Positions 1 through 8,709 are shown, counted from the stretch's first letter. The stretch: 15,811 bases of DNA from a bacterium (GCA_037131655.1 JBAXQP010000022.1:1-15811); one strand, 5' to 3'. A program made the numbers and translations. The notes: generated by a model not told the origin, from the letters alone.

Positions 1-780
1 TTGTGCACCTCAACGCTTTCGGCCTACCTGCGCTCTACTGTCCAGATAGAACTAATTTCGCTCGAACAGGTGCCCTATGATGAGTACCTTCGCGCTATTA
101 AGAGTTCAGCTTTTACGATTTTCAGCCTTCCCCCTCTCACAGGCCAGATGGTGATGGAAATTGAATTCTCCGTTTTGTTCGGTATGCTCGATCGAATGTT
201 GGGCGGCACCGGCAAAGTGACCTCGCGAACTGATCTTACCGAGATCGAACGCCCGTTGGTTTCTAATATCATCAACCGAATGTTCTCCTCGATGAAAAGC
301 TCATGGGAAAGCGTTCTGAGTGTTAACCCAACCATCGAGAGTATTGAAACTAATACCCAGTTCGTCCAAATCGTCCCGCCAAACGATGTGGTCATTACGA
401 TTTTGTTCGAAGTCAGGCTCGGAGAACAGCGGGGCGCGATGAGCATGTGTATCCCTTACATGGTCCTTAAGCCCGTTACTCAAAAACTCGGCGCGCAAAG
501 GTGGTTGTCCAATGTTCCTCGAAAGCCTTCCGCAGCGCACCGACAGCAAGTTTCCTGGCAAATCGGACGCACTGTAACCCCATGCTCAGTCCGGTTAGGA
601 CAATCGCGAATTAATATCCGAGAGTTCCTTGATTTGCGCGAAGGCGATGTGATTAAGCTCGACCAAGAGACGGATGAAGAGATCCTCATGCTGGTCGGCA
701 ATCAACCCAAATTCAAAGGCAAGCCGGCGCTTAAGGGGAAAAAGCTCGTTTTCAGCATTAGTAGATTGGTGGAGGATTAA
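1..780 (+). CDS. fliM: Flagellar motor switch protein FliM, 5'-truncated by window edge
   Basis: FliM is the middle component of the cytoplasmic switch (C-ring); it binds phospho-CheY through its N-terminus and joins FliG to FliN/FliY. The visible 259 residues begin inside the CheC-like middle domain (STLSAYLRS, then LTGQMVMEIEF and MLGGTG) and end in a SpoA/FliN-type C-terminal domain (about residues 180-258, with INIREFLDLREGDVIKLD). The N-terminal CheY-binding peptide and the start of the middle domain are absent. The family is usually about 330 residues, so some 70 residues should lie upstream, and the TTG at base 1 is an internal Leu codon rather than a start. The gene ends 8 bases before the fliY/fliN gene, as expected for a flagellar operon. 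The family call is firm; only the start is unknown. Confidence 0.93.
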   Translation: MCTSTLSAYLRSTVQIELISLEQVPYDEYLRAIKSSAFTIFSLPPLTGQMVMEIEFSVLFGMLDRMLGGTGKVTSRTDLTEIERPLVSNIINRMFSSMKSSWESVLSVNPTIESIETNTQFVQIVPPNDVVITILFEVRLGEQRGAMSMCIPYMVLKPVTQKLGAQRWLSNVPRKPSAAHRQQVSWQIGRTVTPCSVRLGQSRINIREFLDLREGDVIKLDQETDEEILMLVGNQPKFKGKPALKGKKLVFSISRLVED

Positions 781-788
781 GAAGACCT

Positions 789-1721
789 ATGATAATAACT
801 CCTGAGATGCTTTCAAAATTAGTCGATTTTCAAATGCAAGCGTGGCAGCGCGCTTCTGCAGTAATGTCTGAGAACGTCAGCATGATGGTGGAGGCAGCTC
901 CTGCTGAGCCAGTTTCGGTTCACACAAGTGATTTGATGACGGAATTAACGTTCCCTGTGCTTGCCATTGAATTCACTCTGTCAAGCATGCCCGCACGCTC
1001 GCAAGTCTTAATCATCAACCATGAGGATGCAATCGCACTTGCCGGTGTCATCACAGGGGACCCTACGCCAGTTTTTAATGATATGATCGCCGAAACGTTG
1101 ACCCCTTCATTAAAGGTCTTCACCGAGGAGTTCTATGCGGCGATTTCGGGCGCTACCGGCACTGATCACTCTGTTCAGAATCTTACCGTTAAGGCCGGAG
1201 CGTTTTCTTTCCCCACGAACTTCCTCGAAGCAACTGATGTTGTCCAATCTGTTGGCTCATGTAAAATTGGCGAGGAAGCAATACCGTTTTCTATCATGTG
1301 GCTTTTGGATTGCGAAAGCCTTGCATCTCTTCTTGGCATATTGAAAATTGAACCTGCGGAAGATCCTTTCCAACAAATTGATGGGCTAAATCTCGGCTCT
1401 AACACCACGGAATTATCGCTCCCACAATTTGAAGATAGCAAATCAACTGAAGAGACTGGGTTGGAATTGCTACTTGATATTCCTCTAGAGGTTACGGTTG
1501 AGCTAGGACGAGTAAGGATGTTGATTAAAGAAGTCGTTGACCTCGGCCCTGGTTCGATTGTCGAGCTTGATGCGGTTGTCGGTGACCCGGTCGACGTAAT
1601 GGTTAATGGGCGGCTCGTTGCACGTGGTGAAGTAGTTGTCTTAGGCGACAACTTTGGAGTCCGCGTGTCTGAGATCATGAGCCCGACCGCGCGTCTGCAG
1701 CGAATCGGCGAGAGGGAATAA
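789..1721 (+). CDS. fliY: Flagellar motor switch protein FliY/FliN (CheC-like plus SpoA domains)
   Basis: This is a C-ring switch protein of 310 residues. The C-terminus (about 222-305) is a clear FliN/SpoA domain with the pattern IPLEVTVELGRVRMLIKEV, DLGPGSIVELD and VNGRLVARGEVVV. The preceding 200 residues resemble the CheC-like half of FliY, which makes the protein far longer than plain FliN (about 130 residues) and somewhat shorter than Bacillus FliY. The CheC/FliY phosphatase signature (E-x-x-N) is not evident; at the likely position I read E102-T-L-T105, so CheY-phosphate hydrolysis is doubtful. The ATG follows a GGAGG at 772-776 that lies inside the end of fliM. The stop overlaps the fliO ATG by one base (TAATG), implying translational coupling. 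The gene could equally be labelled fliN. Confidence 0.9.
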   Translation: MIITPEMLSKLVDFQMQAWQRASAVMSENVSMMVEAAPAEPVSVHTSDLMTELTFPVLAIEFTLSSMPARSQVLIINHEDAIALAGVITGDPTPVFNDMIAETLTPSLKVFTEEFYAAISGATGTDHSVQNLTVKAGAFSFPTNFLEATDVVQSVGSCKIGEEAIPFSIMWLLDCESLASLLGILKIEPAEDPFQQIDGLNLGSNTTELSLPQFEDSKSTEETGLELLLDIPLEVTVELGRVRMLIKEVVDLGPGSIVELDAVVGDPVDVMVNGRLVARGEVVVLGDNFGVRVSEIMSPTARLQRIGERE

Positions 1722-2365
1722 TGGCCTTTCTATCAAACGCAGCAAAAAGGGACGGCCTGCTGCGGGCTTTGGGTTTAGTGTTTGTCCTGGCAATCTCATT
1801 AGCGACCTGGGCTCAAACACCAACCTCGACTCTCAGCCCAGCGCCAACTAAACCGGTGGTCACGACTCCTGCCCTTGCAACGCCAACACCGGTTACCCCA
1901 TCGGCTAATACTTTGGGAACACGTGATGATCCAATTCCGACCAATACCCTGCCGGCGGTTGAGACTAAAAATGTTGTGCAGATGCTTTTCGCACTGGCAG
2001 TGGTTGCGCTGATAATTAAGTTTCTTTTGCCTCGATGGTTGCAGCGAATGGGCGGTTTGAAAGGCGCAAGTGGGTTCGGCGAAATCAAATTGATTGAATC
2101 GAAGCCTCTCAACAACGGAACGCTTCATCTTATCGAAGCTCGCGGCCGAACATTGCTTGTAGCAACAACTCAGGGCGGCGCTAATCTTATTGCCGATCTT
2201 ACTGAGTTTGAAGAACAGCCTGCTCCTCAGACTGACAAGAGCTTTGAAACTGAACTCAGAAAAGCCAAGCCTAAAGCGCCGACACCCGACCCGGAAGACC
2301 CCCAGCCGACTCGTGATAACGTCGAGGAAACGCTCGAGCGCCTGAAGCGCTTATCGGGACAATAA
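1721..2365 (+). CDS. fliO: Flagellar biosynthesis protein FliO
   Basis: FliO is a small bitopic membrane protein that assists assembly of the FliP ring of the flagellar type III export gate. The 214 residues show an N-terminal hydrophobic segment (about 13-30) ending in ATWAQ, which could be a cleavable signal peptide. A Pro/Thr-rich linker follows (about 33-80), then the main transmembrane helix (about 85-105, ending PRWLQRM). The cytoplasmic part contains the usual short beta-rich FliO pattern (IKLIESKPLNNGTLHLIEARGRTLLVATT), followed by a charged Pro-rich tail. Sequence conservation in FliO is low; the call rests on this architecture and on the position between fliY and fliP. Start and stop are tightly packed with both neighbours. 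Confidence 0.88.
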   Translation: MAFLSNAAKRDGLLRALGLVFVLAISLATWAQTPTSTLSPAPTKPVVTTPALATPTPVTPSANTLGTRDDPIPTNTLPAVETKNVVQMLFALAVVALIIKFLLPRWLQRMGGLKGASGFGEIKLIESKPLNNGTLHLIEARGRTLLVATTQGGANLIADLTEFEEQPAPQTDKSFETELRKAKPKAPTPDPEDPQPTRDNVEETLERLKRLSGQ

Positions 2366-2367
2366 TT

Positions 2368-3156
2368 ATGAGACCCATTCAGACTTTGGTGCGGCGATTT
2401 GCACCCCAAAAAACCTGGTTAAAATGCGGGCTAATTGTAGCAATAGTAATGCTTGCATCAGCAGTCTATTCACAAAATCTTGCGCTGCCTAGAGTGCAGA
2501 TTGGCCTTGAATCGACTAAAAACCCAAAGGATGTTGCGGTCACTCTCCAAGTTTTGGCGATGCTGACCATCCTCTCAGTTGCGCCAGCCTTCCTCATCAT
2601 GATGACCGGATTTACTCGAATTATTATCGTGCTGTCATTCCTTCGAAGCGCAATCGGCGCGCAAAGCATCCCACCAAACCAAATATTAATCGGTCTCAGC
2701 TTGTTTTTGACTTTCTTTGTAATGACCCCTGTCTTTGATCAAATTAATAATAACGCCATCCAGCCTTACATGGCGAATAAAATCACTTTCCAGCAAGCTA
2801 CAACAAATGCTGAAATTCCTTTGCGCTCTTTCATGCTGCGCCAAACTTATGACCGTGACCTTGGCTTATTCTTGCGCTTACGCAATCAGCCAAGGCCCAA
2901 AACACCAGATGATTTATCCCTTTTGACCGTTGTGCCTGCGTTTGTTACCAGCGAATTGAAAACAGCATTTATTATTGGATTTTATATCTATGTTCCGTTC
3001 CTGGTAATCGACTTGGTTATAGCCAGTGTTTTGATGTCGATGGGAATGATGATGCTACCGCCAGTAATGATTTCACTGCCGGCCAAGATACTTGTATTTA
3101 TTCTATCAAATGGTTGGTACGTGCTTATTGGCGCGATTGCGCAAGGTTTTAGATAG
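2368..3156 (+). CDS. fliP: Flagellar type III export gate protein FliP
   Basis: FliP forms the pentameric core of the flagellar protein-export gate in the inner membrane. The 262-residue length is typical. The N-terminus carries a hydrophobic signal-like segment (about 18-36, ending VYSQN). The family hallmark follows around residues 70-120: MMTGFTRIIIVLSFLRSAIG, then PPNQILIGLSLFLTFFVMTP. The C-terminal half has the second conserved block, VVPAFVTSELKTAF, followed by GFYIYVPFLVIDLVIASVLM and the GMMMLPPVMISLP segment. The start is 2 bases after the fliO stop. The 24-base gap before fliQ contains that gene's strong ribosome-binding site. Confidence 0.97.
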   Translation: MRPIQTLVRRFAPQKTWLKCGLIVAIVMLASAVYSQNLALPRVQIGLESTKNPKDVAVTLQVLAMLTILSVAPAFLIMMTGFTRIIIVLSFLRSAIGAQSIPPNQILIGLSLFLTFFVMTPVFDQINNNAIQPYMANKITFQQATTNAEIPLRSFMLRQTYDRDLGLFLRLRNQPRPKTPDDLSLLTVVPAFVTSELKTAFIIGFYIYVPFLVIDLVIASVLMSMGMMMLPPVMISLPAKILVFILSNGWYVLIGAIAQGFR

Positions 3157-3166
3157 AAACGAGCTT

Positions 3167-3175
3167 AAGGAGGTG
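3167..3175 (+). promoter_or_regulatory. Strong Shine-Dalgarno of fliQ (supports TTG start)
   Basis: AAGGAGGTG is a near-perfect complement of the 16S rRNA 3' end and lies five bases before the TTG at 3181. It is the strongest ribosome-binding site noticed in the flagellar run and decides the non-ATG start of fliQ. Confidence 0.85.
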
Positions 3176-3180
3176 CTGTT

Positions 3181-3453
3181 TTGACTGCAACTGATGTTTT
3201 GGCGATTGGTAGACAAGCGATGATCGTCGCCTTGTCGGTTAGCATGCCGGTGCTGCTGTTCGGCCTAGTCGCAGGCGTTTTGATCAGCGTTTTCCAAGCT
3301 GTAACTCAAATCCAGGAAATGACGCTAAGCTTCGTGCCCAAGATTTTGGCCGTCATTTTATCGCTGATGCTTTTCGGCTCATGGATGATGGATCAAATGG
3401 TGACATTTACTCAAGATTCGTTTACTCATATTCCACCCATCACCTCAAGATAA
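3181..3453 (+). CDS. fliQ: Flagellar type III export gate protein FliQ
   Basis: FliQ is a two-helix membrane protein that wraps the FliP/FliR core of the export gate. The 90-residue length matches the family. Two transmembrane hairpin helices are visible (about 13-38 and 52-75), separated by the conserved polar loop FQAVTQIQEMTLSFVPKI. Translation starts at TTG, supported by the near-perfect Shine-Dalgarno directly upstream. The gene sits between fliP and fliR in the canonical order. Confidence 0.97.
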   Translation: MTATDVLAIGRQAMIVALSVSMPVLLFGLVAGVLISVFQAVTQIQEMTLSFVPKILAVILSLMLFGSWMMDQMVTFTQDSFTHIPPITSR

Positions 3454-3462
3454 CTAAAAACC

Positions 3463-4233
3463 ATGGCTATCGACACTGTCTTTTTCTATACATTCCTGCT
3501 CATTTTCGTCCGGTCCACATCGATGTTTGCGACTTCACCGATATTTAATGGATTGGGTGTTCCAGTACAGGTACGTATCGGTTTAGGCGGTGTATTAGGA
3601 TTAGCCTTGGCCCCAGTGCTGCGAGCGCATGTGGGAGCTGTGCCAACTGAAATGTTAGCTTTCATCGGTGCGATCGCGCATGAGGCGCTTATCGGGATTT
3701 TATTGGGTTTTCTTGTAACGCTGCTTTTGAGTGCGGCAGAGATGGCAGGTCATTTTCTCGACATGCAGATCGGGTTTGGAATGATGCAATTGTTAAATCC
3801 ACAGACCCAAACCACAACAACTCTGCTGGCAGGATTTAAGATGAATTTAGCAATCGTGCTATTTCTCATTCTCAATGGCCACCACATACTGTTGACAGCA
3901 TTTGCCAAAAGCTACGAAATGGCGCCTGGAACAGGGATGATAGCTCTCCAGCATTTATGTGGCTCGATGTCGTTAATTTTGAGCCAAATTTTACTCTTAG
4001 CGGTTCAGATAGCCGCTCCGGTTGGGGCAACCCTTATCGTTGCAGATATTGCAATGGCAGCAATGTCCCGAGCAGTGCCGCAGATGCCAGTTTTCATCAT
4101 CGGCGCTCCAGCGAAGATAATCGTAGGAATGATGTCCCTAGCCGTCGCCCTCCCCTCCATGGCCTGGGCCATCTCCTACGCTATCACTTTAAACGAACGT
4201 CAAATAGGAATGCTTTTCAAGACTTTAAGGTGA
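3463..4233 (+). CDS. fliR: Flagellar type III export gate protein FliR
   Basis: FliR completes the FliP5-FliQ4-FliR1 export gate in the inner membrane. The 256 residues are typical and strongly hydrophobic, with about six membrane segments. Family blocks include RSTSMFATSPIFNGLGVPVQVRIGLG near the N-terminus, an EALIGILLGF stretch around residue 77, GHFLDMQIGFGM around residue 100, and the C-terminal PQMPVFIIGAPAKIIVGM block. The ATG has only a weak upstream Shine-Dalgarno and is 9 bases after the fliQ stop. In many bacteria flhB follows immediately; here a 142-base repeat-bearing gap intervenes. Confidence 0.97.
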   Translation: MAIDTVFFYTFLLIFVRSTSMFATSPIFNGLGVPVQVRIGLGGVLGLALAPVLRAHVGAVPTEMLAFIGAIAHEALIGILLGFLVTLLLSAAEMAGHFLDMQIGFGMMQLLNPQTQTTTTLLAGFKMNLAIVLFLILNGHHILLTAFAKSYEMAPGTGMIALQHLCGSMSLILSQILLLAVQIAAPVGATLIVADIAMAAMSRAVPQMPVFIIGAPAKIIVGMMSLAVALPSMAWAISYAITLNERQIGMLFKTLR

Positions 4234-4259
4234 TAGGGCAGTACGTTTTCTTCTAACCA

Positions 4260-4323
4260 CCCTTCTCTGAAGGGAAGAGGAGTTAGATATAAGGTTAAGC
4301 AAGCCCCCCTCCCTTTAGGGAGG
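4260..4323. repeat. Two short G/C-rich palindromes between fliR and flhB
   Basis: Two perfect hairpins lie in the gap. CCCTTC/GAAGGG has a 3-base loop (4260-4274), and CCTCCC/GGGAGG has a TTTA loop (4308-4323). Neither is followed by a T-run on the + strand, so they do not look like ordinary intrinsic terminators. The second resembles the longer CCTCCCC/GGGGAGG palindrome at 8781-8805, which suggests a dispersed repeat family. Confidence 0.6.
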
Positions 4324-4351
4324 TGCCAAGGGTAGGAAATTCGGAATCTTA

Positions 4352-4372
4352 ATACGAAATACGAAATAGGAT
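4352..4372 (+). repeat. Period-7 tandem repeat (ATACGAA) before flhB
   Basis: Two perfect ATACGAA units (4352-4365) are followed by a degenerate third, ATAGGAT (4366-4372), ending three bases before the flhB ATG. The last unit therefore includes the weak AGGAT ribosome-binding site of flhB. The period matches the 7-base arrays elsewhere in the window, although the unit differs. Confidence 0.6.
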
Positions 4373-4375
4373 CTC

Positions 4376-5443
4376 ATGGCAAACGGCGAAGAAAAAACAG
4401 AACAGGCAACTCAAAAACGCAGGCAGGATGCGCGGAAGAAAGGGCAGGTTTGTAAATCAACCGAGCTTTCGTCTGCACTCGACTTCCTCGCCTTTGCAAT
4501 ATTGGTGCCAGCGATGAGCATGACCTTATCGAGCAGCTTCTGCCAAACGATGACTGAAGGGCTTCGGAACATCGCCGACACGAGCTTCACCCCAAACGAT
4601 ATCATTAGACATATCTATACTTCTGCCCTCCCAGCTATAAAAGGATGGTTACCACTCATAGGATTTACAGCGCTAGTAGGTGTCGCATCGAACTTGCTAC
4701 AGGTCGGGTTTCTATTCTCATTACAACCCATTAAACCGGATTTATCCCGAATTGATCCGCTCAAAGGCTTTCAACGCCTCTTCTCAACCCGAGCCGTCGC
4801 CGATATGCTTAAGGCCATCTTTAAAACACTCATCATTGGTGGGATTGCCTGGCAAACACTTCAAAGCGAATGGTTAAGTATAATCCAGACAGGTCTAATG
4901 CCTGCTACTCATGGGTTTGCTGTGGTTGGGCATGTTCTCTATCTGATTGCGCTTCGTGTGGGTTTTCTATGGCTTGTCTTAGCGAGCGCTGACTATTTTT
5001 ATCAACGATGGATGTACGAAAAGAATATGCGCATGACCAAAGATGAAGTGCGCAGGGAAATGAAAGAACAGGAAGCCAGCCCATTTGTCAAAGGCAAGTT
5101 AAAGCAGCGCCAACGTCAACTCTCACGCAACCGAATGATACAGGATGTCCGAAAAGCCGATGTGATTGTAACAAACCCGATTACCTACGCGGTCGCCCTA
5201 CGCTACGACTCATCCTCAATGAGGTCCCCAAAAGTATTAGCCAAAGGACGTCTGAAAGTAGCTCAAAGAATTAGAGAAGAAGCCCTCCGCCACAACGTCC
5301 CCATAATCCCCAATCCCCCCTTAGCGCGAGAGCTTTACGCCTCAGTAGAAATCGGTGAAGAAGTCCCTACCACCCTCTTCCAAGCTGTCGCTGAACTCTT
5401 AGCATACGTCTACACACTAAGAAACACCAAGCGAAAGGCTTAG
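4376..5443 (+). CDS. flhB: Flagellar export apparatus switch protein FlhB
   Basis: FlhB sits over the export gate and switches substrate specificity from hook to filament proteins after autocleavage of its cytoplasmic domain. The 355-residue length is normal. The N-terminus has the usual charged start (EEKTEQATQKRRQDARKKGQV), then four membrane helices (about 33-55, 88-112, 145-165, 182-205). A long conserved linker (MRMTKDEVRREMKEQEASP) and the cytoplasmic domain follow. The autocleavage site reads N267-P268-I269-T270 (bases 5174-5185) where the family has NPTH. The scissile Asn-Pro bond is kept but the Thr and His are replaced. The rest of the domain (YAVALRYD, PKVLAKG, PIIPNPPLARELY) is intact. 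The stop lies 8 bases from the convergent carB stop. Confidence 0.96.
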   Translation: MANGEEKTEQATQKRRQDARKKGQVCKSTELSSALDFLAFAILVPAMSMTLSSSFCQTMTEGLRNIADTSFTPNDIIRHIYTSALPAIKGWLPLIGFTALVGVASNLLQVGFLFSLQPIKPDLSRIDPLKGFQRLFSTRAVADMLKAIFKTLIIGGIAWQTLQSEWLSIIQTGLMPATHGFAVVGHVLYLIALRVGFLWLVLASADYFYQRWMYEKNMRMTKDEVRREMKEQEASPFVKGKLKQRQRQLSRNRMIQDVRKADVIVTNPITYAVALRYDSSSMRSPKVLAKGRLKVAQRIREEALRHNVPIIPNPPLARELYASVEIGEEVPTTLFQAVAELLAYVYTLRNTKRKA

Positions 5444-5451
5444 GCGCTTCA

Positions 5452-8400
5452 CTACTCCACTTTCACTTTCACATAGTCACTCATCGCTTCGCAGGCGATG
5501 GTTTTGTTGCTGGTGGCGGTGTCTAGGGCTATGAGAAGGGCTTTGGCGGTGTCTAGGGAGGTCAGACACTGGATGCCGTGTTCGATGGAGGCTCTACGGA
5601 TGATTAAGCCTTCCATCTCGGCTTTGCGATCGTTGGAGGGGGTATTGATTAATAGATCAACGCGATTTGTTCGTAACATGTCGAGCAGGTTGGGACTGCC
5701 CATGTTCATTTTGGGAACGATTTGAACTTCGATCCCGGCTTTATGAATAGCTTTGCCGGTTCCTGGAGTAGCAAAGATGCGGAAACCTCTCTGCGCGAAA
5801 GCGCAGGCGAGTTCAACCGCTTCCTCTTTATCGGCATCGGCAACGGTCAGCAGCACCGAACCACCTTTTGGCACTTCGATGCCTGAGGCAAGCATCGCTT
5901 TATAAAGGGCGGCGGAGTAGTTGCTATCCACGCCCATAATTTCGCCGGTTGACTTCATTTCTGGGCCGAGCGAGACGTCCACTTTGGTCAATTTAAGGAA
6001 TGAGAACACAGGCGCTTTAACTGCGACGGTCGTACCTATGGGATGCACGCCGGGCTTCCAACCGAGTTCTTTCAAAGTATGTCCCAGCATCATCTGGGTC
6101 GCCAAGCGAACCATCGGGACGTTGGTGACTTTGGAGATGTAGGGAACCGTGCGGCTGGCGCGTGGGTTTACTTCCAGAACATACGCCTGGTCATTGGCTA
6201 CCACATATTGAACATTCATCAGGCCGCGAACACCGAGCGCTTTGGCAATACGGCAGCCATAATCGACAATCTGATCTTTAACCCTTTCCGAAAGCCCTAT
6301 CGGCGGATAGACCGCCATGCTGTCACCGCTATGAACTCCGGCACGCTCAATGTGTTCCATAATGCCGGGAATAAGCGCTTCGTCCCCATCACAAATAAGG
6401 TCGGTTTCCGCTTCACAGCCGCGCACATATTTGTCTACCAGCACTGGCGCATTCTGTGAAACGCTGACGGCCATCGTCATGTAGTTATCGAGTTCTGTAT
6501 CGTTAAACACTATCTCCATCGCACGTCCACCAAGAACGTAAGAAGGACGCACCAACACCGGATAACCTATCTCAGCCGCCACCCGTTTGGCCGCTTCGAC
6601 ATTGGTCACCGCTCGCCCTGCCGGCTTGGGGATTTGAAGTTCATTAAGCACTCGCTCGAACTTATCACGATCTTCGGTGATATCAATCGCTTCCGGCGGA
6701 GTGCCGAAGATGTGAACACCCGCATCCGCCAATGAATTCACAAGGTTAATCGCCGTCTGACCGCCAAACTGAACAATCACACCCTCGGGCTTTTCGTAGT
6801 CGATCAGGTTCAAAACGTCTTCAAGGGTAATCGGGTCAAAATAAAGGCCATCGGAGGTATCGAAATCAGTCGAGACCGTCTCCGGGTTGTTATTGATAAT
6901 AATGGCCTCATACCCAGCTTCCCTCAGCGCCCAGACGGAATGCACAGTACAGTAATCAAATTCAATTCCCTGCCCAATTCGGATAGGCCCGGAACCAATG
7001 ACCAGCACCTTTTTGGGATTAGTGGAAGCTATCTTATCGTGTACACCGTCATAACAGGAATAGTAATAAGGCGTCATCGCTTCGAATTCAGCGGCACAAG
7101 TATCGACCATTTTGTAAGCAGGAACAATTCCTAATTTAATGCGAGCCTGCCGAACCGTACGCTCTTTAAGACCGGTGAAATCGGCGACGGTTCGGTCGGG
7201 GAAACCCATTCGCTTGGCCTGTTTCAGCAAGTCAGCGCCTTCGCAGGGTTGAGGATTCAGACAGGTTCTTCTTAGCTCACCAGACTTTTCGCTCAACTGC
7301 TTTTCCATCGCGACCATCGTTTGCAGCTTTTCGAGGAACCATCGGTCAATCTTGGTGAGACTCATCAATTCTTTAACGGTCATGCCGCGGCGAAAAGCTT
7401 CGGCAAGCACGAACAACCGCTCATCCGTCGCAACTGTAAGCTTGCTTTCGAGTTCCATTTCGCTCAGGCGAGTTGCGGCAGGATCGCGTAAGTCGCACCG
7501 TCCGATTTCCAAGCTGCGAATAGCCTTCATCATCGCCGATTCGAAGCTGCGGTCGATGGACATAACCTCGCCGGTTGCCTTCATCTGAGTGCCAAGGGAA
7601 CGATCGCCAAATTGGAACTTATCAAACGGCCAGCGCGGAATTTTAACCACAATATAATCCAGCGCAGGTTCAAAACAGGCTTTGGTAGCTTTGGTGACAG
7701 CGTTGTCGATTTCATCCAGAGTTAAGCCTATTGCAATCTTAGCCGAAACGCGGGCAATAGGATAGCCGGTTGCTTTGGAAGCCAATGCCGATGACCGCGA
7801 CACTCTCGGGTTGACCTCGATTACATAGTAGTCAAAGCCGTTCGGATTGACCGCTAACTGGACATTGCAGCCGCCTTCAATACCCAGCGCTCGGATAATA
7901 CGCAGAGAGGCGGAGCGCAGCATTTGATATTCTTTATCGGAAAGTGTTTGGGAAGGGGCGACCACAATGGAATCGCCCGTATGGATGCCCATAGGATCGA
8001 AGTTTTCCATGTTGCAGATAGTGATGCAGCTATCGGCCCTATCGCGCATCACTTCGTACTCGATTTCCTTCCAGCCAAGCAGACTGCGCTCAATCATCAC
8101 CTGGTGGCGCATCGATAGCTTGAGTCCTCGTGAACCGATCTCAATCAATTCTTCCACATCATGCGCAACCCCACCGCCAGTGCCGCCTAAAGTGTAAGCA
8201 GGACGGATGATGCATGGGTAAGGACACAATTTTGATACTTCATGAAGCTCGCCAACGTTTTCGACGATCCAGCTTTCAGGGACCGGCTCATTAATCCGCC
8301 GCATCATGTCGCGGAAACGTTCACGGTCTTCCGCATCCTGAATTGCGCTAAGGGGTGTGCCCAGGAGCTTTACATTGTATTCTTCCAAAACACCTTTGAG

Positions 8401-8709
8401 AGCAAGTTCAGTGGCAAGGTTCAAACCCGTTTGCCCACCAAGGGTAGGCAACAGACCATCAGGCCGTTCTTGGGCAATCACACGGGTAGCGAATTCAACG
8501 TTAAGAGGCTCAATATAGACCCGATCCGCCATTTCGGTATCGGTCATGATGGTTGCTGGGTTGGAATTAATCAGGACGACCGACACGCCTTCTTCACGCA
8601 ATGCCGTACAAGCCTGCGTCCCCGCATAATCAAACTCCGCCGCCTGCCCGATCATAATCGGCCCAGACCCGATAACCATCACTTTTTTTATTGAGCTATC
8701 TTTAGGCAT
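5452..8709 (-). CDS. carB: Carbamoyl-phosphate synthase large subunit
   Basis: CarB makes carbamoyl phosphate from bicarbonate, ATP and ammonia supplied by the CarA glutaminase, feeding pyrimidine and arginine synthesis. The 1085 residues are close to E. coli CarB (1073) and show all parts in order. The first carboxyphosphate half opens with KKVMVIGSGPIMIGQAAEFD and contains EVNPRVSRSSALASKATG. An oligomerisation domain lies around 420-550. The second half opens with KKVLVIGSGPIRIGQGIEFD and contains the second ATP-grasp motif EVNPRASRTVPYISK. A C-terminal MGS-like allosteric domain covers about 950-1085. The ATG is preceded by GGAG on the minus strand. No carA is present in the window, so the subunits are not adjacent on this side. 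No in-frame lesion is visible. Confidence 0.98.
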   Translation of the reverse strand: MPKDSSIKKVMVIGSGPIMIGQAAEFDYAGTQACTALREEGVSVVLINSNPATIMTDTEMADRVYIEPLNVEFATRVIAQERPDGLLPTLGGQTGLNLATELALKGVLEEYNVKLLGTPLSAIQDAEDRERFRDMMRRINEPVPESWIVENVGELHEVSKLCPYPCIIRPAYTLGGTGGGVAHDVEELIEIGSRGLKLSMRHQVMIERSLLGWKEIEYEVMRDRADSCITICNMENFDPMGIHTGDSIVVAPSQTLSDKEYQMLRSASLRIIRALGIEGGCNVQLAVNPNGFDYYVIEVNPRVSRSSALASKATGYPIARVSAKIAIGLTLDEIDNAVTKATKACFEPALDYIVVKIPRWPFDKFQFGDRSLGTQMKATGEVMSIDRSFESAMMKAIRSLEIGRCDLRDPAATRLSEMELESKLTVATDERLFVLAEAFRRGMTVKELMSLTKIDRWFLEKLQTMVAMEKQLSEKSGELRRTCLNPQPCEGADLLKQAKRMGFPDRTVADFTGLKERTVRQARIKLGIVPAYKMVDTCAAEFEAMTPYYYSCYDGVHDKIASTNPKKVLVIGSGPIRIGQGIEFDYCTVHSVWALREAGYEAIIINNNPETVSTDFDTSDGLYFDPITLEDVLNLIDYEKPEGVIVQFGGQTAINLVNSLADAGVHIFGTPPEAIDITEDRDKFERVLNELQIPKPAGRAVTNVEAAKRVAAEIGYPVLVRPSYVLGGRAMEIVFNDTELDNYMTMAVSVSQNAPVLVDKYVRGCEAETDLICDGDEALIPGIMEHIERAGVHSGDSMAVYPPIGLSERVKDQIVDYGCRIAKALGVRGLMNVQYVVANDQAYVLEVNPRASRTVPYISKVTNVPMVRLATQMMLGHTLKELGWKPGVHPIGTTVAVKAPVFSFLKLTKVDVSLGPEMKSTGEIMGVDSNYSAALYKAMLASGIEVPKGGSVLLTVADADKEEAVELACAFAQRGFRIFATPGTGKAIHKAGIEVQIVPKMNMGSPNLLDMLRTNRVDLLINTPSNDRKAEMEGLIIRRASIEHGIQCLTSLDTAKALLIALDTATSNKTIACEAMSDYVKVKVE

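Noticed and set aside
1..3. TTG at the first base as the start of fliM
   Set aside because: The translation begins in the middle of the FliM fold; the conserved N-terminus is missing, so the gene runs in from upstream.
4308..4323. Intrinsic terminator after fliR
   Set aside because: The stem is not followed by a T-run and resembles dispersed palindromes elsewhere in the window.
6043..6459. 138-residue + ORF inside carB, and similar long antisense ORFs at 8242-8694 and 8907-9416
   Set aside because: They are antisense shadows of well-conserved carB and dehydrogenase coding sequence and have no independent family resemblance.
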